From positions 96,253 to 160,252 of the forward strand of contig JBAKBP010001426.1 in NCBI GenBank assembly GCA_037953745.1: a stretch of 64,000 nt of DNA, given 5' to 3'. This stretch comes from Lithodes maja (taxonomy: Eukaryota > Arthropoda > Malacostraca > Decapoda > Lithodidae). This document shows positions 30,215 through 41,175 of the stretch, in pieces; position 1 is the first letter of the stretch, and each line of letters opens with the position of its first letter. The position numbers were made by a program, and so were the translations under genes. Below the pieces are notes generated by a model, which was not told where the DNA came from, did no database searches, and saw only the letters and a program-made list of their open reading frames with translations.

Positions 30215-30430
30215 ATGCATTGTGTCAGTGAAGTGATGTGAACGAGCCAACTTGGTTGGTTTGGATATGTGGAGAGGATGGGTGAGGAAATGCCAGACTG
30301 TGAACGTGGTGGGAGCTGCGCGTAGGGGTGGACCTAGAATGACGTGGGATCAGGTACTCCAGTCCGATCTCAAAATAAAGAGCTTGACAGGGCTGCCTGG
30401 AAAGCCGCCATTTAGGACGTGAGACTGTAA
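30215..30430 (+). pseudogene. C-terminal scrap of an RTE-like LINE
   Basis: Plus-strand reading resembles the C-terminus of the element at 43206-44410 (GLDMWRGWV, then a basic Gly-rich segment, TWDQVLQSDLKIK, then LTGLPGK). Frame changes are present. It is followed directly by the tail of the antisense LINE. Confidence 0.55.
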
Positions 30431-30536
30431 CCACATTCTCTGTGGTTACAAAACGGTTTTTACACTTGTATGTATGTACTTACACTAGTTGTACTTACAC
30501 TTACACTAGTTGTATTTGCGGGAGTGAGCATGCTCG

Positions 30537-33493
30537 TTAATTCCCGCCTCCTAAGATATGTTTGTCATACCGTGCTTTGAAACTATGCACTGATGGTGCA
30601 GACACAACTTCGGCTGGCAATTTGTTCCACCCACTAATCGAGTTGGTAGGAAATCTTTTACTTTTCAGATCAGATTTACTATCAAGCACTTTTAGTTTGT
30701 AGCCGTGACCTCTTGTTCTCTCACCTCTATCCCTCTCTATGAAGTTTTCTTGGTCGATTTTGTCAATACCTCTAACACATTTGTATATCTGAATTTACTG
30801 TCCTCGTTTCCTTCTCTGTTCCAGTGTAGGTAGATTCAATCTCTCGAGCATCTCCTGGTACTCCAAATTTTCCAAACCTGGGATCATCCTCGTAGCTGCT
30901 CTCTGTACCCTCTCAATTTTGTGGATATGTTTCTTCATGTGAGGGGACCACACTACAGATGCATATTCCATCCTGGGTCTTATTATTGCCGTTATTATTT
31001 GTTTCATGGTGTTTTCATTAAGATAATTGAAAGACATCCTGATATTTGCCAATAGTGCTAGTGATTCTCTCACTATCTTATTTACGTGGCTTTCTGGAGA
31101 CATGTTATCCTTAAATTCTATCCCCAAGTCTTTTTATTTTTCTGCTTTGGGAATCACTTCGTTTCCTAGTTTATAATCTTTTCTAGGTCTGTACTTGCTT
31201 TTACCCATTTCTAGAGTCTTACATTTCCCTGCATTGAACTCCATATTCCATTTGATGCTCCATTCATGGATCTTTTGCAAATCTGCTTGGAGCTCAAGGC
31301 AATCCTCCTGGGTTCTGATCGTTTTAAGCAGTTTAGCATCGTCCGCAAACATGCTCATGTAGCTTGTTAGTCCCTCAGGTAAGTCATTTACAAATATTAG
31401 AAACATGATTGGGGCTAGGACAGATCCTTGTGGTACCCCACTCGTAATTTGAGTCCAGTTTGACGATTTCCCCCTTACTGTTGTTCTCATCTGTCTTCCG
31501 CTAAGGTAGCTCTCCATCCATTTCAGCAGTTTGTCTCCTACTTTTCCCTCATGTTTTAATTTCCACAGCAATCTCTTGTGTGGAACTTTGTCAAATGCCT
31601 TTTTAAAGTCTAGGTAGGCACAGTCTACCCATCCTTCCCTCTTGTCCACTGTGTCTATTACTCTAGAGTAAAAACTCAACAAGTTGCTTACACATGATCT
31701 GCCTCCTCTGAATCCAAATTGTCGGTCAGTAATTAATCTTTTGGATTCCAGGTAGTTAACCCATTTGTCCCTTATTAATCCTTCCAGAATCTTCATGAGG
31801 ATGCTCAATAGTGATACAGGTCTATAGTTCAGTGGTTTATCTCTGCTTCCTCCCTTAAATATAGGAATAATGTTTGCTCTTTTCCATTCTGTAGGTACTA
31901 TCCCTGTGTCCAATGATTTGGTCATTATGTCATATAACGGTATACTCAGTTCCTTAGCATTTTCTTTAATAATCCAGCCTGATACTCCGTCCGGTCCAGC
32001 GGCTTTGTTTGGATCCACCTTACTCAATTTGTCTATGAGCTCTGGTCTGTTAAATGTGACTTCCGGCATTTCCTCTGTACCTATCTCATTGGATTCTGGT
32101 GCAATGAATTCTCCTTCTTTTGTAAATACTGATGCAAAATTTCTATTTAGTTCTTCCGCAATCTCTGTATCCTCTTCTATGATTCTGTTTCCACTTTTAA
32201 TCTTTACGATCGTGGCTTTTATCTTCCTTTTGCCGTTTACAAACTTGAAAAACATTTTTGGATTCTTTTCATAGTTCTCCACTATCCCTTTCTCATGGTT
32301 TGCCTCTGATCTCCTCCTCATTTCTGTGTATTTGTTTCTCTCCTCTTTATACTTTTGCCTGTTATCTTCCGAATCCCAGTTTCTCATCTTTTTTCAGGCT
32401 TTGTTTTTTGCTTCCTGTGCTTGCCTACATTCGCGGTTAAACCATACTTTGCGATTACTTTTTTTCCTTTTATTAACGTACTTAGGGACAAAAGTTTTTA
32501 TACCAGTATCATAGATCTCCATGAATGCCTTGAGTTTTTTGTCTACCTCACTTTCAGATAACACCTGATCCCAATTTTGTGACTTGAAAAAATCCTGTAG
32601 TCCTTTGAAATCGGTTCTGGAATACATCCAGTGATTTTCCTTGTGCTTTTCCCTTCCCTTGGGTAGATTATACTTCAATAGTAAGTCTATGTCTAAAACT
32701 GCATGATCGCTTTTTCCTAGTGGGCATAGGTACTGAATACTTTGAACCTCCTCCTCCCTTCTTGTGAATAGAAGGTCCAATCTAGCTGGTTGATCACTTC
32801 CCCTTACTCTTGTTGACTCTTTTACATGTTGGTATATAGAATTTTCCATGGCCATACTTAAAAATTCATAGCCCCAACTTTCCTCCCCTGCTCCGGCTTC
32901 AAGATCTTCCCAATTCACTTCCTTGCAGTTAAAGTCCCCACACATGACTATTTCATCCTTTGAAGCCAAGATATTTCCTAGCACACTAATTGTTTCCTTA
33001 CGCATTAGGCTATGCTCCTCCTTACCCCATGTCTTCGTCTTGGGAGGTACATACGCTACTATCACCACTATTTTTTCGTTTCCACCAATCTCTATTGCTA
33101 AAACTTCTGCTGTTGAAGTTTCTAGTTTTATCTCAGACACAACCAAATCTTTCCTAGTAAGGATGCACACTCCTCCTCCATGTCGAAATTTTCTGTCCCT
33201 CCTCCAAATCCTATATTCAGACCATCCTAGCAAATTTATATCAAGGTCTTCTCTTAGTTTTGTCTCAGTGAGACATACTATTTCTGGTTTCTTAGTATTG
33301 AGTAAGTCTGTTAGTTCTAGTTTCTTAGAGATTAGCCCATCGACATTGCTATATAGAATCCTTATACTTTCTAGTCCCCCATTACCTGCTCCAAGCGCCT
33401 TATCTGCGGCGGTCTGTTCCCTACCCTCTTTTATTTTTAGTTTCTTTTTACCGAAAGTTTCATAATCTTCCCCTTTCTTACTCCGTAAAAAAA
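30537..33493 (-). pseudogene. LINE A2 ORF2: endonuclease-reverse transcriptase with stops
   Basis: One frame throughout, broken by in-frame stops at about 32391 (where a Trp is expected), about 31131 and about 30797. Endonuclease motifs: ILYSNVDGLISKKLEL (about 33355), CLTETKLR (about 33275), MCGDFNCKEVNWE (about 32940), SDHAVLDIDLL (about 32705). Reverse transcriptase: NYRPVSLLSIL (about 31835), YLDFKKAFDKVPHKRLLW (about 31620), TSGVPQGSVLAPIMF (about 31440), MFADDAKLL (about 31350). The ORF2 frame is already open upstream of the ORF1 stop and is in the -1 frame relative to ORF1. Since only point changes separate the pieces, this copy decayed recently. Confidence 0.85.
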
Positions 33494-34363
33494 CTTATTC
33501 TTTTCTTGTTCTGTCCTCTTGCTATTTTCCTCCTTGGCGGTTTTCCTTAGTTCAGCCTCCTTCTTTCTCTCTTCTTCTGGTAAGTCTCGCCTGATGTAGA
33601 TTTTGTCCTTACCCTCTAACCCTTTTAGCCTAGCCGCTACTGCCATGATTTCATCACAAGTCCTTCTTGACTTAAATTCAATTTTTACCAGTCTATTGTA
33701 TTCCTTTGTATATTTTCCCAGCCTAAACATGTCTGATATTTCCTCCTTCCAGGTGTCCTCCTCATCTTTAATCGATTCCAGAATATTGTTGATGCGACCT
33801 TCATCCTGCTCTTTTCGTTTTGTCCAGTCTAGTTCCTCCTTTTCTTCCACCCCTGATATTATGAGGCAGTTAGCCCTACGACTTTCTTCCTGGATGGCCT
33901 GAGAGTTTTCGTGGATGCCTTGCTTAACCATACTTTTTACCTGGTCCTTTATCCTAACATCTTGCTGTTTCTGTTCATCCAATATCTTCCTGAATTCGTC
34001 ACTGTGAGCCTTCCTTACACTGTCTAAATCTTTAACCACTTGGTCTCTAGTCATGCCCCAAGCATTTTTACCTTCAGAGATACTGGTGTCTAGCCTAGTC
34101 ATTATCACTGCCTTTTCTCTCTCCACTAACTCCAACCTGTTCTTCAACTCACCATTCTCTGTAACAATTTCCTTCTTAACTATCTCCAAGCCAGTCACTC
34201 GGTCCTCCAATGTCTTGATTTTGTTCAACAGCATGAAGCAAAACTTTCCAGTGTCCTCTGCGGTCCATGTTGTCATGAAACCGGGAAAATCCGGCTCTCC
34301 CTCCGATTCGTCACTCCCGCCTTTATCACCCCTCCCCCCCCTCAGCCCCCTCGTCACCTTCAT
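33437..34363 (-). CDS. LINE A2 ORF1 protein (coiled coil plus RNA-binding-like domain)
   Basis: Intact 308-residue frame from ATG 34363. The N-terminal third is Gly/Asp-rich. Residues about 45-150 form a long charged coiled coil (LEDRVTGLEIVKKEIV). Residues about 160-300 contain NCLIISGVEEKEELD and a conserved KIYIRRDLPEEERKK segment followed by KFFYGVRKG. This layout matches the ORF1 nucleic-acid chaperone of many LINEs: coiled coil, RRM-like fold, basic C-terminus. Its last codons overlap the ORF2 frame after a T7 run (33487-33493). ORF1 is intact although ORF2 is not. Confidence 0.75.
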   Translation of the reverse strand: MKVTRGLRGGRGDKGGSDESEGEPDFPGFMTTWTAEDTGKFCFMLLNKIKTLEDRVTGLEIVKKEIVTENGELKNRLELVEREKAVIMTRLDTSISEGKNAWGMTRDQVVKDLDSVRKAHSDEFRKILDEQKQQDVRIKDQVKSMVKQGIHENSQAIQEESRRANCLIISGVEEKEELDWTKRKEQDEGRINNILESIKDEEDTWKEEISDMFRLGKYTKEYNRLVKIEFKSRRTCDEIMAVAARLKGLEGKDKIYIRRDLPEEERKKEAELRKTAKEENSKRTEQEKNKFFYGVRKGKIMKLSVKRN

Positions 34364-34727
34364 TCACCATCTTCCCCACCTAATTCCTCTTGAAGTTGGA
34401 ACCAAATATCTTGCCTCTTGTGCTGGGTAATACTTAAATAGGCCATATAATATTACCCACCATACTGAGCCGAGAACTTCCCGCGCCGAAAACAACAATA
34501 TTGTGCGGTCTCTTCGGATTGTTCACTCACACCCTCTAGTAATATCCACTAATAACCAACTTGCCAGCCGAAGTTTACATTGTTTTTATCATCATCCTAA
34601 TACCTGGAGTCCCCTTTACACATGAATAAGAGATAGACTATAGCTCACTCCCGCCTGCAACCATGTAAGTAGAAATCAGCTGGAGCCTGTGGACCGCTTC
34701 CTCTCGAGTCAGCTGTGTTGTGTGTAT

Positions 34728-34762
34728 GTATGTATGTATGTATGTATGTATGTATGTATGTA
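34728..34762 (+). repeat. (TATG)n microsatellite between LINE insertions
   Basis: About eight TATG units between the 5' end of LINE A2 and the 3' tail of a truncated A1-type copy. Confidence 0.95.
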
Positions 34763-35062
34763 CCTATTTGTATTTACCTATTTGTAGTATACAGGAGTTG
34801 AGCTTTTTAGGCTCGTATTGTCCCGCTTCCTGAGTTACAATTATCTAACTTTGCCTTAAAAATATGAATGTTTTTGGCACACACCACTTCCTCTTCCAAC
34901 TGATTCCATTTACTTATACTTCTGTAAGGGAAACTATACTTTCTCACATCTCCTTTACATCTTCCTTTCATTAGCTTATATCTATGCCCCCTAGTTCTAC
35001 CATTATCATTCACAATATAACCCTTCTTGTCCACCTTTTCGAGTCCTCTCACACACTTTGTA
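34763..35062 (-). mobile_element. 5'-truncated LINE of the A1/A2 group
   Basis: Encodes the C-terminal roughly 80 residues (CVRGLEKVDKKGYIVNDNGR..., FPYRSISKWNQLEEEVV) and ends in the AAATAGGTAAATAC tail. It is bounded on both sides by (TATG)n. It is diverged from both full-length neighbours. Confidence 0.8.
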
Positions 35063-35259
35063 TGTATGTATGTATGTATGTATGTACTCACCTAATTGTA
35101 TGTATTTACCTATTTGTATTTACCTATTTGTAGTTTACAGGAATTGAGCAGCGCTCGTGTTGTCCTGTCTTAGTTACTTTATAATCAATCCATTTTACTT
35201 AGACAAGTATCGTAATGGATATTCCCAGTTCCCAGTATTTTGGACTAACATATCATAAC

Positions 35260-38200
35260 TTATGTTGCCCTATTTCCATATTTACTTTTATCCAACCTAG
35301 ATTTGAACATGTTAATGTTCCTCGCTCTCACCACCTCCTCCTCCAAGTTGTTCCAAGTCTCTATACTCCTATATGGGAAGCTGAATTTCTTTGTGTCCTT
35401 ACGACATCTGCCCTTCCTCAGCTTAAACTCGTGCCCTCTTGTCCTTCCATTATCCCTCACGAATAGATCTTCCCTATCTACTCGTTCCAAACTTTTTACT
35501 CCCTTGAACATCGTTATTAAGTCGCCTCGTTCCCTTCTCTCTTTCAAGGTAGGCAGTTGTAGTGTCTTAAGTCTTTCCTCATATGTCAACTCCTTCAATC
35601 TTGGGATCATCTTCGTTGCTATCCTTTGGACTTTCTCTAATTTGTTTATATGTTTTTTCAAATGTGGTGACCATATCACTGCTGCATATTCTAATCTTGG
35701 TCTTATCATAGTCATTATCAATTTTCTTAACATTTCTTCATCCAAATAGTTAAATGCCACTCTCATATTGGTTATTATTCCATATGCTCCTCCAATGATC
35801 ATGTTAATATGCTTCTCCGGGGATAGATCATCTTGTATTATCACTCCAAGGTCCTTCTCATGCCGTGTTTTGCCGATTATTTCAGTTCCTAATTTGTACA
35901 CCCAGCTTGGCCTTATCTCACTTGTTCCCACTTCCAAAACATGACACTTTTCTGCATTGAAACTCATTTTCCAGGTTTGGCTCCATCTGTGCAACTCATC
36001 TAGGTCCTTTTGAAGATCCTGACAACTTTCTATACAGGTGACATTCTTCATGATCTTAGCGTCATCCGCAAACATATTCATATGACTATTCAAGTTTTCT
36101 GGCATGTCGTTTACATAAAGTAGGAACATTATCGGACCCAACACTGATCCCTGTGGTACTCCGCTCGTCACACTCCTCCACTGTGAATATTCGTCTCGTA
36201 TCGTGGTCCTCATTTCTCTTCCTATTAAAAAGTTTTCCATCCATTTTAACATCCTACCATGTACACCTCCAACAACCTGCAATTTCCACAATAACCTTTT
36301 GTGAGGCACCCTGTCAAAGGCCTTTTTCAGGTCCAGGTAAACACAGTCAACCCATCCCTCTCTCTCCTGTGTAACATCTACAACTCTGCTATAAAAGCTT
36401 AATAAATTAGATACACAAGATCTCCCTTCCCTGAATCCAAATTGTTTCTCGCTAAGCACCCCCTGTCCCTCAATGAAGTGTGTCCACTTTTTCCTTATAA
36501 TTTTCTCACAAATTTTACAAACAATGCTGGTGAGGGACACCGGTCTGTAGTTAAGCGGATTTTCTCTGTCTCCTCCTTTGTAAATTGGTACTATGTTAGC
36601 TCTCTTCCATTCCACTGGCAGGTCTCCCTCATTCAGTGAAGATTTGATGATTTCATAGATTGGTTCCACTAACTCTTCCGCACATTCTTTGAGGATCCAT
36701 CCAGCCACTCCATCTGGTCCCATTGATTTCCTCACGTCCAAATCCTGCATCAATTTCAGCACTTCACTTTTTGTCACTTTCATTTCAGGCATCTGTGGTG
36801 TTCTCATTTCTCTATTAGGTTCTATAAACTCCTCCTCTTTTACAAACACTGACTGAAGCTTTTCATTCATAACTTCACACAATTCTTTATCTTTCTCATA
36901 GCTGTTTGTTCCAACTCTTAGTCTGACAATACCTTCTTTTGTTTTTATTTTTCCATTTACAAATCTATAAAATAGTTTTGGCTCATTTTTGCACTTCTCT
37001 ACAATATTCCTTTCATATTTATATTGTTCCTCGCGTCGTATCTTTACGTATTCATTTCTTTTCTCCTTGTACTTATTCCAGTTATTTTCACTATGTCTCT
37101 TCCGTGCTATATTCCAGGCTCGGTTTCTTCTATCCTGTGCCTTACTACATCTTATATTGAACCATTCTTTTTCCTTCTTTACCCCTGATTGGAACCTTGG
37201 GACATATTTATGTATCCCTTCTTCATATACTTTCAGGAAAAGTCTATATTTGTCTTGAACCATTTCCAGGCTTTCTAGTTCCTTCCAATTTATACTTTGG
37301 AAATAATGTTTCAATGATTTAAAATCAGTTTTAGCATAATTGTATCTATTTATTTTATGTCCTTCCTTTCTCTCCTCATTTTTCCCCAAATCCATCTCCA
37401 TTTCTAATATCTTGTGATCACTTTTTCCCAAGGGACAACGATAATTTATCTTTCTAACATCATGTGGATCACTGGTGAAGACTAGGTCCAGCCTGGATGG
37501 TTCATCCCCCTCTGATTCGTGTGTTTTCTCTAACATGTTGTGTTAACATGTTTTCTGTTACTAGATTCAATAATTTACTGCCCCAAGATTCATTATTATT
37601 TCCCGCATCTAACCCTTCCCAATTGACTTCCTTACAATTGAAATCACCTGTTAATAATAATTTATTTCTCCTATTAAAAAGTATTTTTAGTGCATCTAGA
37701 GATTCCGTGATTAGTTGATCATATTTATCCCGCTTCCATGCTCTAGTTTGTGGTGGTATATAAGCCACTGCTATATCAGTTGCTTTGTTGTCCTTGTCTT
37801 TTATTGTCACTGCTATAATTTCTGATCTATTATTGCCTAGGTTAATCTCACTTGCTTCTATATTTCTGTCAGTCATTATTAACACTCCACCGCCCACTTT
37901 TCCTTCTCTATCTTTTCTCCACACATTGTACCCTTCCCATCCCAACACTCCCAATTCAGTACCACCTCTCAACTTTGTTTCTGCTAAGCACATAATATGT
38001 GGTTTATATTTCTCAATATAGTCATTCAATTCTAATTTCTTAGACAGCAAGCCATCCACATTACTATACATCAGCTTCATCTCCCCCCTTCTTACACCTT
38101 TCTTTTTTTCTCTTTCCCTAATATTCCCAGACTCTACTCCCCCCCCGCTTCCACTCCACCTTCTCTCCCTTGCTCCCCCGTGCTCTCCACCTGCCCTGTT

Positions 38201-38377
38201 CCTCTCACTTGTTCCTGGTTTACACCAGTCTCTCCCTCCTGTCCTTCGGTACTGGTACTCGCTTCCCCTGTCCGACCGTTCATCCCTAAGTTCTCTGTTT
38301 GCCCCTCCGTCTTCCTCTGTGGGCTTTTGATGAACCATTTCCTCTTCTTCGTTCCTACCAGTCTCCAATAAAAAAAA
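35260..38377 (-). pseudogene. LINE A1 ORF2: endonuclease-reverse transcriptase, one frameshift
   Basis: Endonuclease part: LMYSNVDGLLSKKLEL (about 38072), CLAETKLRGG (about 37995), LTGDFNCKEVNWEGL (about 37655). A G5 run at 37506-37510 shifts the frame; one fewer base would join it to the downstream part (DEPSRLDLVFTS). Reverse transcriptase: NYRPVSLTSIV (about 36560), VYLDLKKAFDRVPHKRLLW (about 36350), TSGVPQGSVLGPIMF (about 36170), MFADDAKIM (about 36080), then the C-terminus with RGHEFKLRKGRCR. The frame is open from upstream of a T8 run at 38370-38377, inside ORF1 and in its -1 frame. The first in-frame ATG is at 38338. Confidence 0.85.
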
Positions 38378-39243
38378 TCCACTTCTTGTTCTGTTCTTTT
38401 GGCATTCAATTCCTTCACCTCATCCCTCAAACTTTTCATTTTGTTTCTTTCATCTAAGTCCAAGTCTTTTTCGATGTAAATATGCTTCAGACAATCCTTA
38501 TCTTTCAACCTCCATTTATTATTCATGATTTCCTCTACTATTCCTACTGTGCGAAACTGCACTTTCATTGGCCTAGACAAGCTAGACTCTTGTTTATATT
38601 TTCCAATTCTATGCATGTCTTCAATTTCATTCTCCCACTCTCTCACACCCTCGTCCACTACCTGTAGAATCTCCCTCACTCGGTCTCTCTCTATCCCACT
38701 TCTCTCCTCTCTCTTTACATTGTGTTTCTCCTTATCTCCTCTTATCACAATACATTTCCTTCTTCCAGCAGTCTCCCTCACTAGATTTTCCTTCTGTCTA
38801 ATTACCTTAACTACATCCTTTTCAAAGTTACCTCCCTGCCTATGTATCTGTTGCTCCTTTACTATCTCCGAAAATTTCAAATTCCTTACCTCCTCGTTCT
38901 TTTGAAATTCATCCTTCTTTAATTCAACATCCTTCATATCTTTCTTCATCCTGTCCATTTCTTCCTGCATTTCGCTAATACAAACCCTTAACACGTAATT
39001 CTCATCCTTCAAAATACCAATTTGGTTTGCCATTCTTTTTTCTCTTCGTTCATAATCTAAGCTTTTTGTCTCCTGTTCCTCTAGCTTCCGCTCCAGTTTA
39101 TTCAACCTCACCGCAAATGCAGATATTGCTACTCCCTCCTCTGAGAACCCTGAAATATCAAATACCTCATGATCACGATCATAAGGGTCTCTGGTTACCC
39201 TGCTTGGGGGCAGGCTGAGCCGGTTCCTCCCACCGCTGGCCAT
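38134..39243 (-). CDS. LINE A1 ORF1 protein (coiled coil plus RNA-binding-like domain)
   Basis: Intact frame from ATG 39243 (369 residues; the frame extends 13 codons further upstream from a GTG). Strong coiled coil at about 40-140 (LNKLERKLEEQETKSLDYE), then a domain with KCIVIRGDKEK and KHIYIEKDLDLDERNK, then a VDFFYWRLVG segment and a Thr/Gly/Glu-rich tail. It is homologous to the ORF1 at 33437-34363. The tail after VDFFYW is unlike ORF1 of A2 and overlaps ORF2 by about 240 nt. Confidence 0.75.
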   Translation of the reverse strand: MASGGRNRLSLPPSRVTRDPYDRDHEVFDISGFSEEGVAISAFAVRLNKLERKLEEQETKSLDYERREKRMANQIGILKDENYVLRVCISEMQEEMDRMKKDMKDVELKKDEFQKNEEVRNLKFSEIVKEQQIHRQGGNFEKDVVKVIRQKENLVRETAGRRKCIVIRGDKEKHNVKREERSGIERDRVREILQVVDEGVREWENEIEDMHRIGKYKQESSLSRPMKVQFRTVGIVEEIMNNKWRLKDKDCLKHIYIEKDLDLDERNKMKSLRDEVKELNAKRTEQEVDFFYWRLVGTKKRKWFIKSPQRKTEGQTENLGMNGRTGEASTSTEGQEGETGVNQEQVRGTGQVESTGEQGREGGVEAGGE

Positions 39244-39505
39244 ACTGCCAGCTGGCCTTTGTTTACACCTGTTCGGCTCCACAAGTTTCGGTGGGAATAT
39301 CCATTACTTTTTCTTTCCTACTCAAATCAAACTCAACTCTCACCTGTTTTAACTAGGGAGTATATTCACTAATTGCATTTAAATTATAATTAATAAACAA
39401 AAGGACAACACATATGAACGCTACAAAAATACCAAACCACCAAACAGGCGCTGGCTGAATCAGCTGTCTCAAGCACGTCCGCCCTCCACCACGGTCTGAC
39501 TGTGT

Positions 39506-39534
39506 GTATGTATGTATGTATGTATGTATGTATG
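39506..39534 (+). repeat. (TATG)n microsatellite at the 5' end of LINE A1
   Basis: About seven TATG units directly after GACTGTG at the LINE 5' junction. Confidence 0.95.
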
Positions 39535-39796
39535 CATTGTGTCATTTGCATTCGATACTGGTTCAAATGGGTGGGTCGCCATTTATACTCTTGACTGTAT
39601 CTTACCAATGTTGCCACCCAGCAGACATACCCAGCACGGGTCAGATGCGCTCATAAGTGCCTTCCCTCTATGCGATTTTATGTAAAGAACTAAATTTTGT
39701 AAGATTGAACTAAGAGTGTAGTTTGTTATGCAGCAATATATTAATATAATATAATAAATAACAAACTTCTTGAACTATTACTCTAAATTAATGAGC

Positions 39797-39882
39797 ATAC
39801 TGGTTAAGAGGAACAGAGGAGGACGGGTAGAGATAATTCCTGCCGATGATGGATGAAGGTAGCCGACAGTACGAGCATCCTT
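39797..39882 (-). pseudogene. Diverged duplicate of the 3' half of the exon at 40055-40269
   Basis: About 85 bp match 40051-40135 (sharing GAACAG, GGGTAGAGAT and TTCCTGCCGATGATGGA). The duplicate has lost the CAG|GTAAAA donor (here CAGTATGC) and lacks the upstream half of the exon. It looks like a partial tandem exon duplication that decayed, or an alternative exon with a weak GTATGC donor. Confidence 0.5.
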
Positions 39883-40054
39883 CATAATTATAGTTCTAGT
39901 AACGCCCTTTAGCCCTATTTGATGTGAGGTGGTTCTTTTTGGACCCTAATACTAACACTAATAAACATCTATCAATTCATCTACCATTCATAATAAAAGT
40001 TAGTGAAACTGAACAAAATTCAAGGATTTGGCTCAATATTGTTCTTGATTTTAC

Positions 40055-40269
40055 CTGGTTAAGAGGAACAGTGGAGGTCGGGTAGAGATCATTCCTGCCG
40101 ATGATGGACGACGGTAGACGACAGTACGAGTCGTAGCTGTAATAATCACCCCCGCCGCCGTTACCACCACCACCGCCAGGAGTTGCCACGGACGCTACCG
40201 GGGTGGCTGAGGCGGCTAGGGTACTGACGGAGGTTGTGGCGGCGGAGAGAGCGGTGATGTAGTCCAGAC
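40055..40269 (-). CDS. Candidate RFX 3' exon (Ala/Ser/Thr-, Gly- and Tyr-rich)
   Basis: An acceptor CATTATCCTCAG precedes and a donor CAG|GTAAAATC follows an open segment of 71 full codons: GLDYITALSAATTSVSTLAA, a Gly run, DYYSYDSYCRLPS, then DLYPTSTVPLNQ. It needs the last base of the preceding exon to fill its first codon (phase 1) and ends in phase 0. The strand and position downstream of the RFX exons fit the low-complexity C-terminal part of an RFX4-type protein. That assignment is inference from position and composition, since this region is poorly conserved. Confidence 0.55.
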
Positions 40270-40984
40270 CTGAGGATAATGTATATATGTACAGTATGTA
40301 TGTACTCAGGCCCACTCCCCATTTTTCCTTTTTTTTTTTTCTGGGGGTGGCTGACTCGAGACATAGCCCGAACAGGGACAACACAACACAACAGAAAATA
40401 ATGAACACGCACAAAAATAAAAAACACAAATTCACACACATCTAGGTTACCCAGGAGAAGACCCAGAGACCAGGGATCACCAAGGTCCCTCCAGCTGTCC
40501 AGCACTCCCCCGGATAACGATAACAAATATAAAAATTAATGTAAACACCATTTGAGGATGAACACTTTATTGACGTTTTGTAGATAGGTTGTTCAGGTCA
40601 CTGTAAAACGTTGCCAATAAAGTCATCCTCCTTAAATGGTGTTTCAATCCATTCTGTCAACTTTCTAAAGTTCATTTCTAAAATCTAACAATCTTAGGAC
40701 TTTTCTTAAGTGCCAATTTTTCATGGGACTTGAGTAGCGCTGGGAACACTTTACCATAGATTATTAACCCTTTGAGTACCAGCGACGTGCGATATGTTTT
40801 TATTCTAGTTATATTTATACGATATTATGTAGTTTAGGAAGGATCTGTGGTAGTTAAAAAGGGTAGGTGGAGATAGTTTGAAGTCTTATTATTGCTAGAG
40901 GTCCCTCCTAAGCTGAATAAAACCATATAATTGTTGTTAGAGTACAGTATAATAAAAGGACATCTCTGGTACTGAATGGGTTAA
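40270..40984. other. Intronic spacer without recognised features
   Basis: Non-coding. It contains the pair ACGTTTTGTAGATAGG / GTAAAACGTTGCC near 40575-40620 but no identified element. Confidence 0.35.
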
Positions 40985-41158
40985 CCTAGATAGGAAGTCC
41001 CAAATTAATGCTAACTCCAGGTTCCTATTTACTGCTAGGCCAACAGAGGCATCCGGTGTGAATAGACTGCCCAAAAATCTCCATTTACATTAACTCTCAA
41101 ACCCAGGTCCTCTCGGTTGTGAGCCGAATGTGCCACTAACTAAACCACAGCTGTATTA
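40985..41158 (-). mobile_element. tRNA-derived SINE (Val-like head)
   Basis: Minus strand: TGTGGTTTAGTTAGTGGCAC (A box), GGCTCACAACC (CAC anticodon-like arm), CCTGGGTTTGAGAG (B box), then a body with CAGTAAATAGG and ACCTGGAGTTAG, a motif pair I associate with decapod SINEs. Not a functional tRNA. Confidence 0.65.
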
Positions 41159-41175
41159 GTACCAAGTTGTCAGCT

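Larger units (their letters stand above)
30435..34725 (-). mobile_element. Full-length two-ORF LINE, family A2 (CR1/L2-like)
   Basis: Runs on the minus strand from a 5' UTR that borders (TATG)n at about 34725, through ORF1 and ORF2, to a 3' tail with repeats of TACAACTAGTGTAAG and short (ACAT)n at about 30440-30510. It is related in plan and sequence to the element at 35095-39505. At least three nonsense changes in ORF2 make it inactive. Truncated 3' copies lie at 23240-23345. Confidence 0.85.
35095..39505 (-). mobile_element. Full-length two-ORF LINE, family A1 (CR1/L2-like)
   Basis: Minus strand. The 5' end abuts (TATG)n at about 39506-39533; the 3' tail of AAATAGGTAAATAC repeats abuts (TATG)n at about 35063-35090. 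Both ORFs are present; ORF2 has one frameshift. The near-identical 3' copy at 16125-16860 shows recent activity. No separate target-site duplication can be seen because both flanks are the same microsatellite. Confidence 0.9.

Noticed and set aside
35303..39372. Numerous plus-strand frames (for example 32923-33465, 33603-33902, 38525-38905)
   Set aside because: They are antisense shadows of the minus-strand LINE ORFs and read as Ser/Phe/Leu-rich low-information protein.
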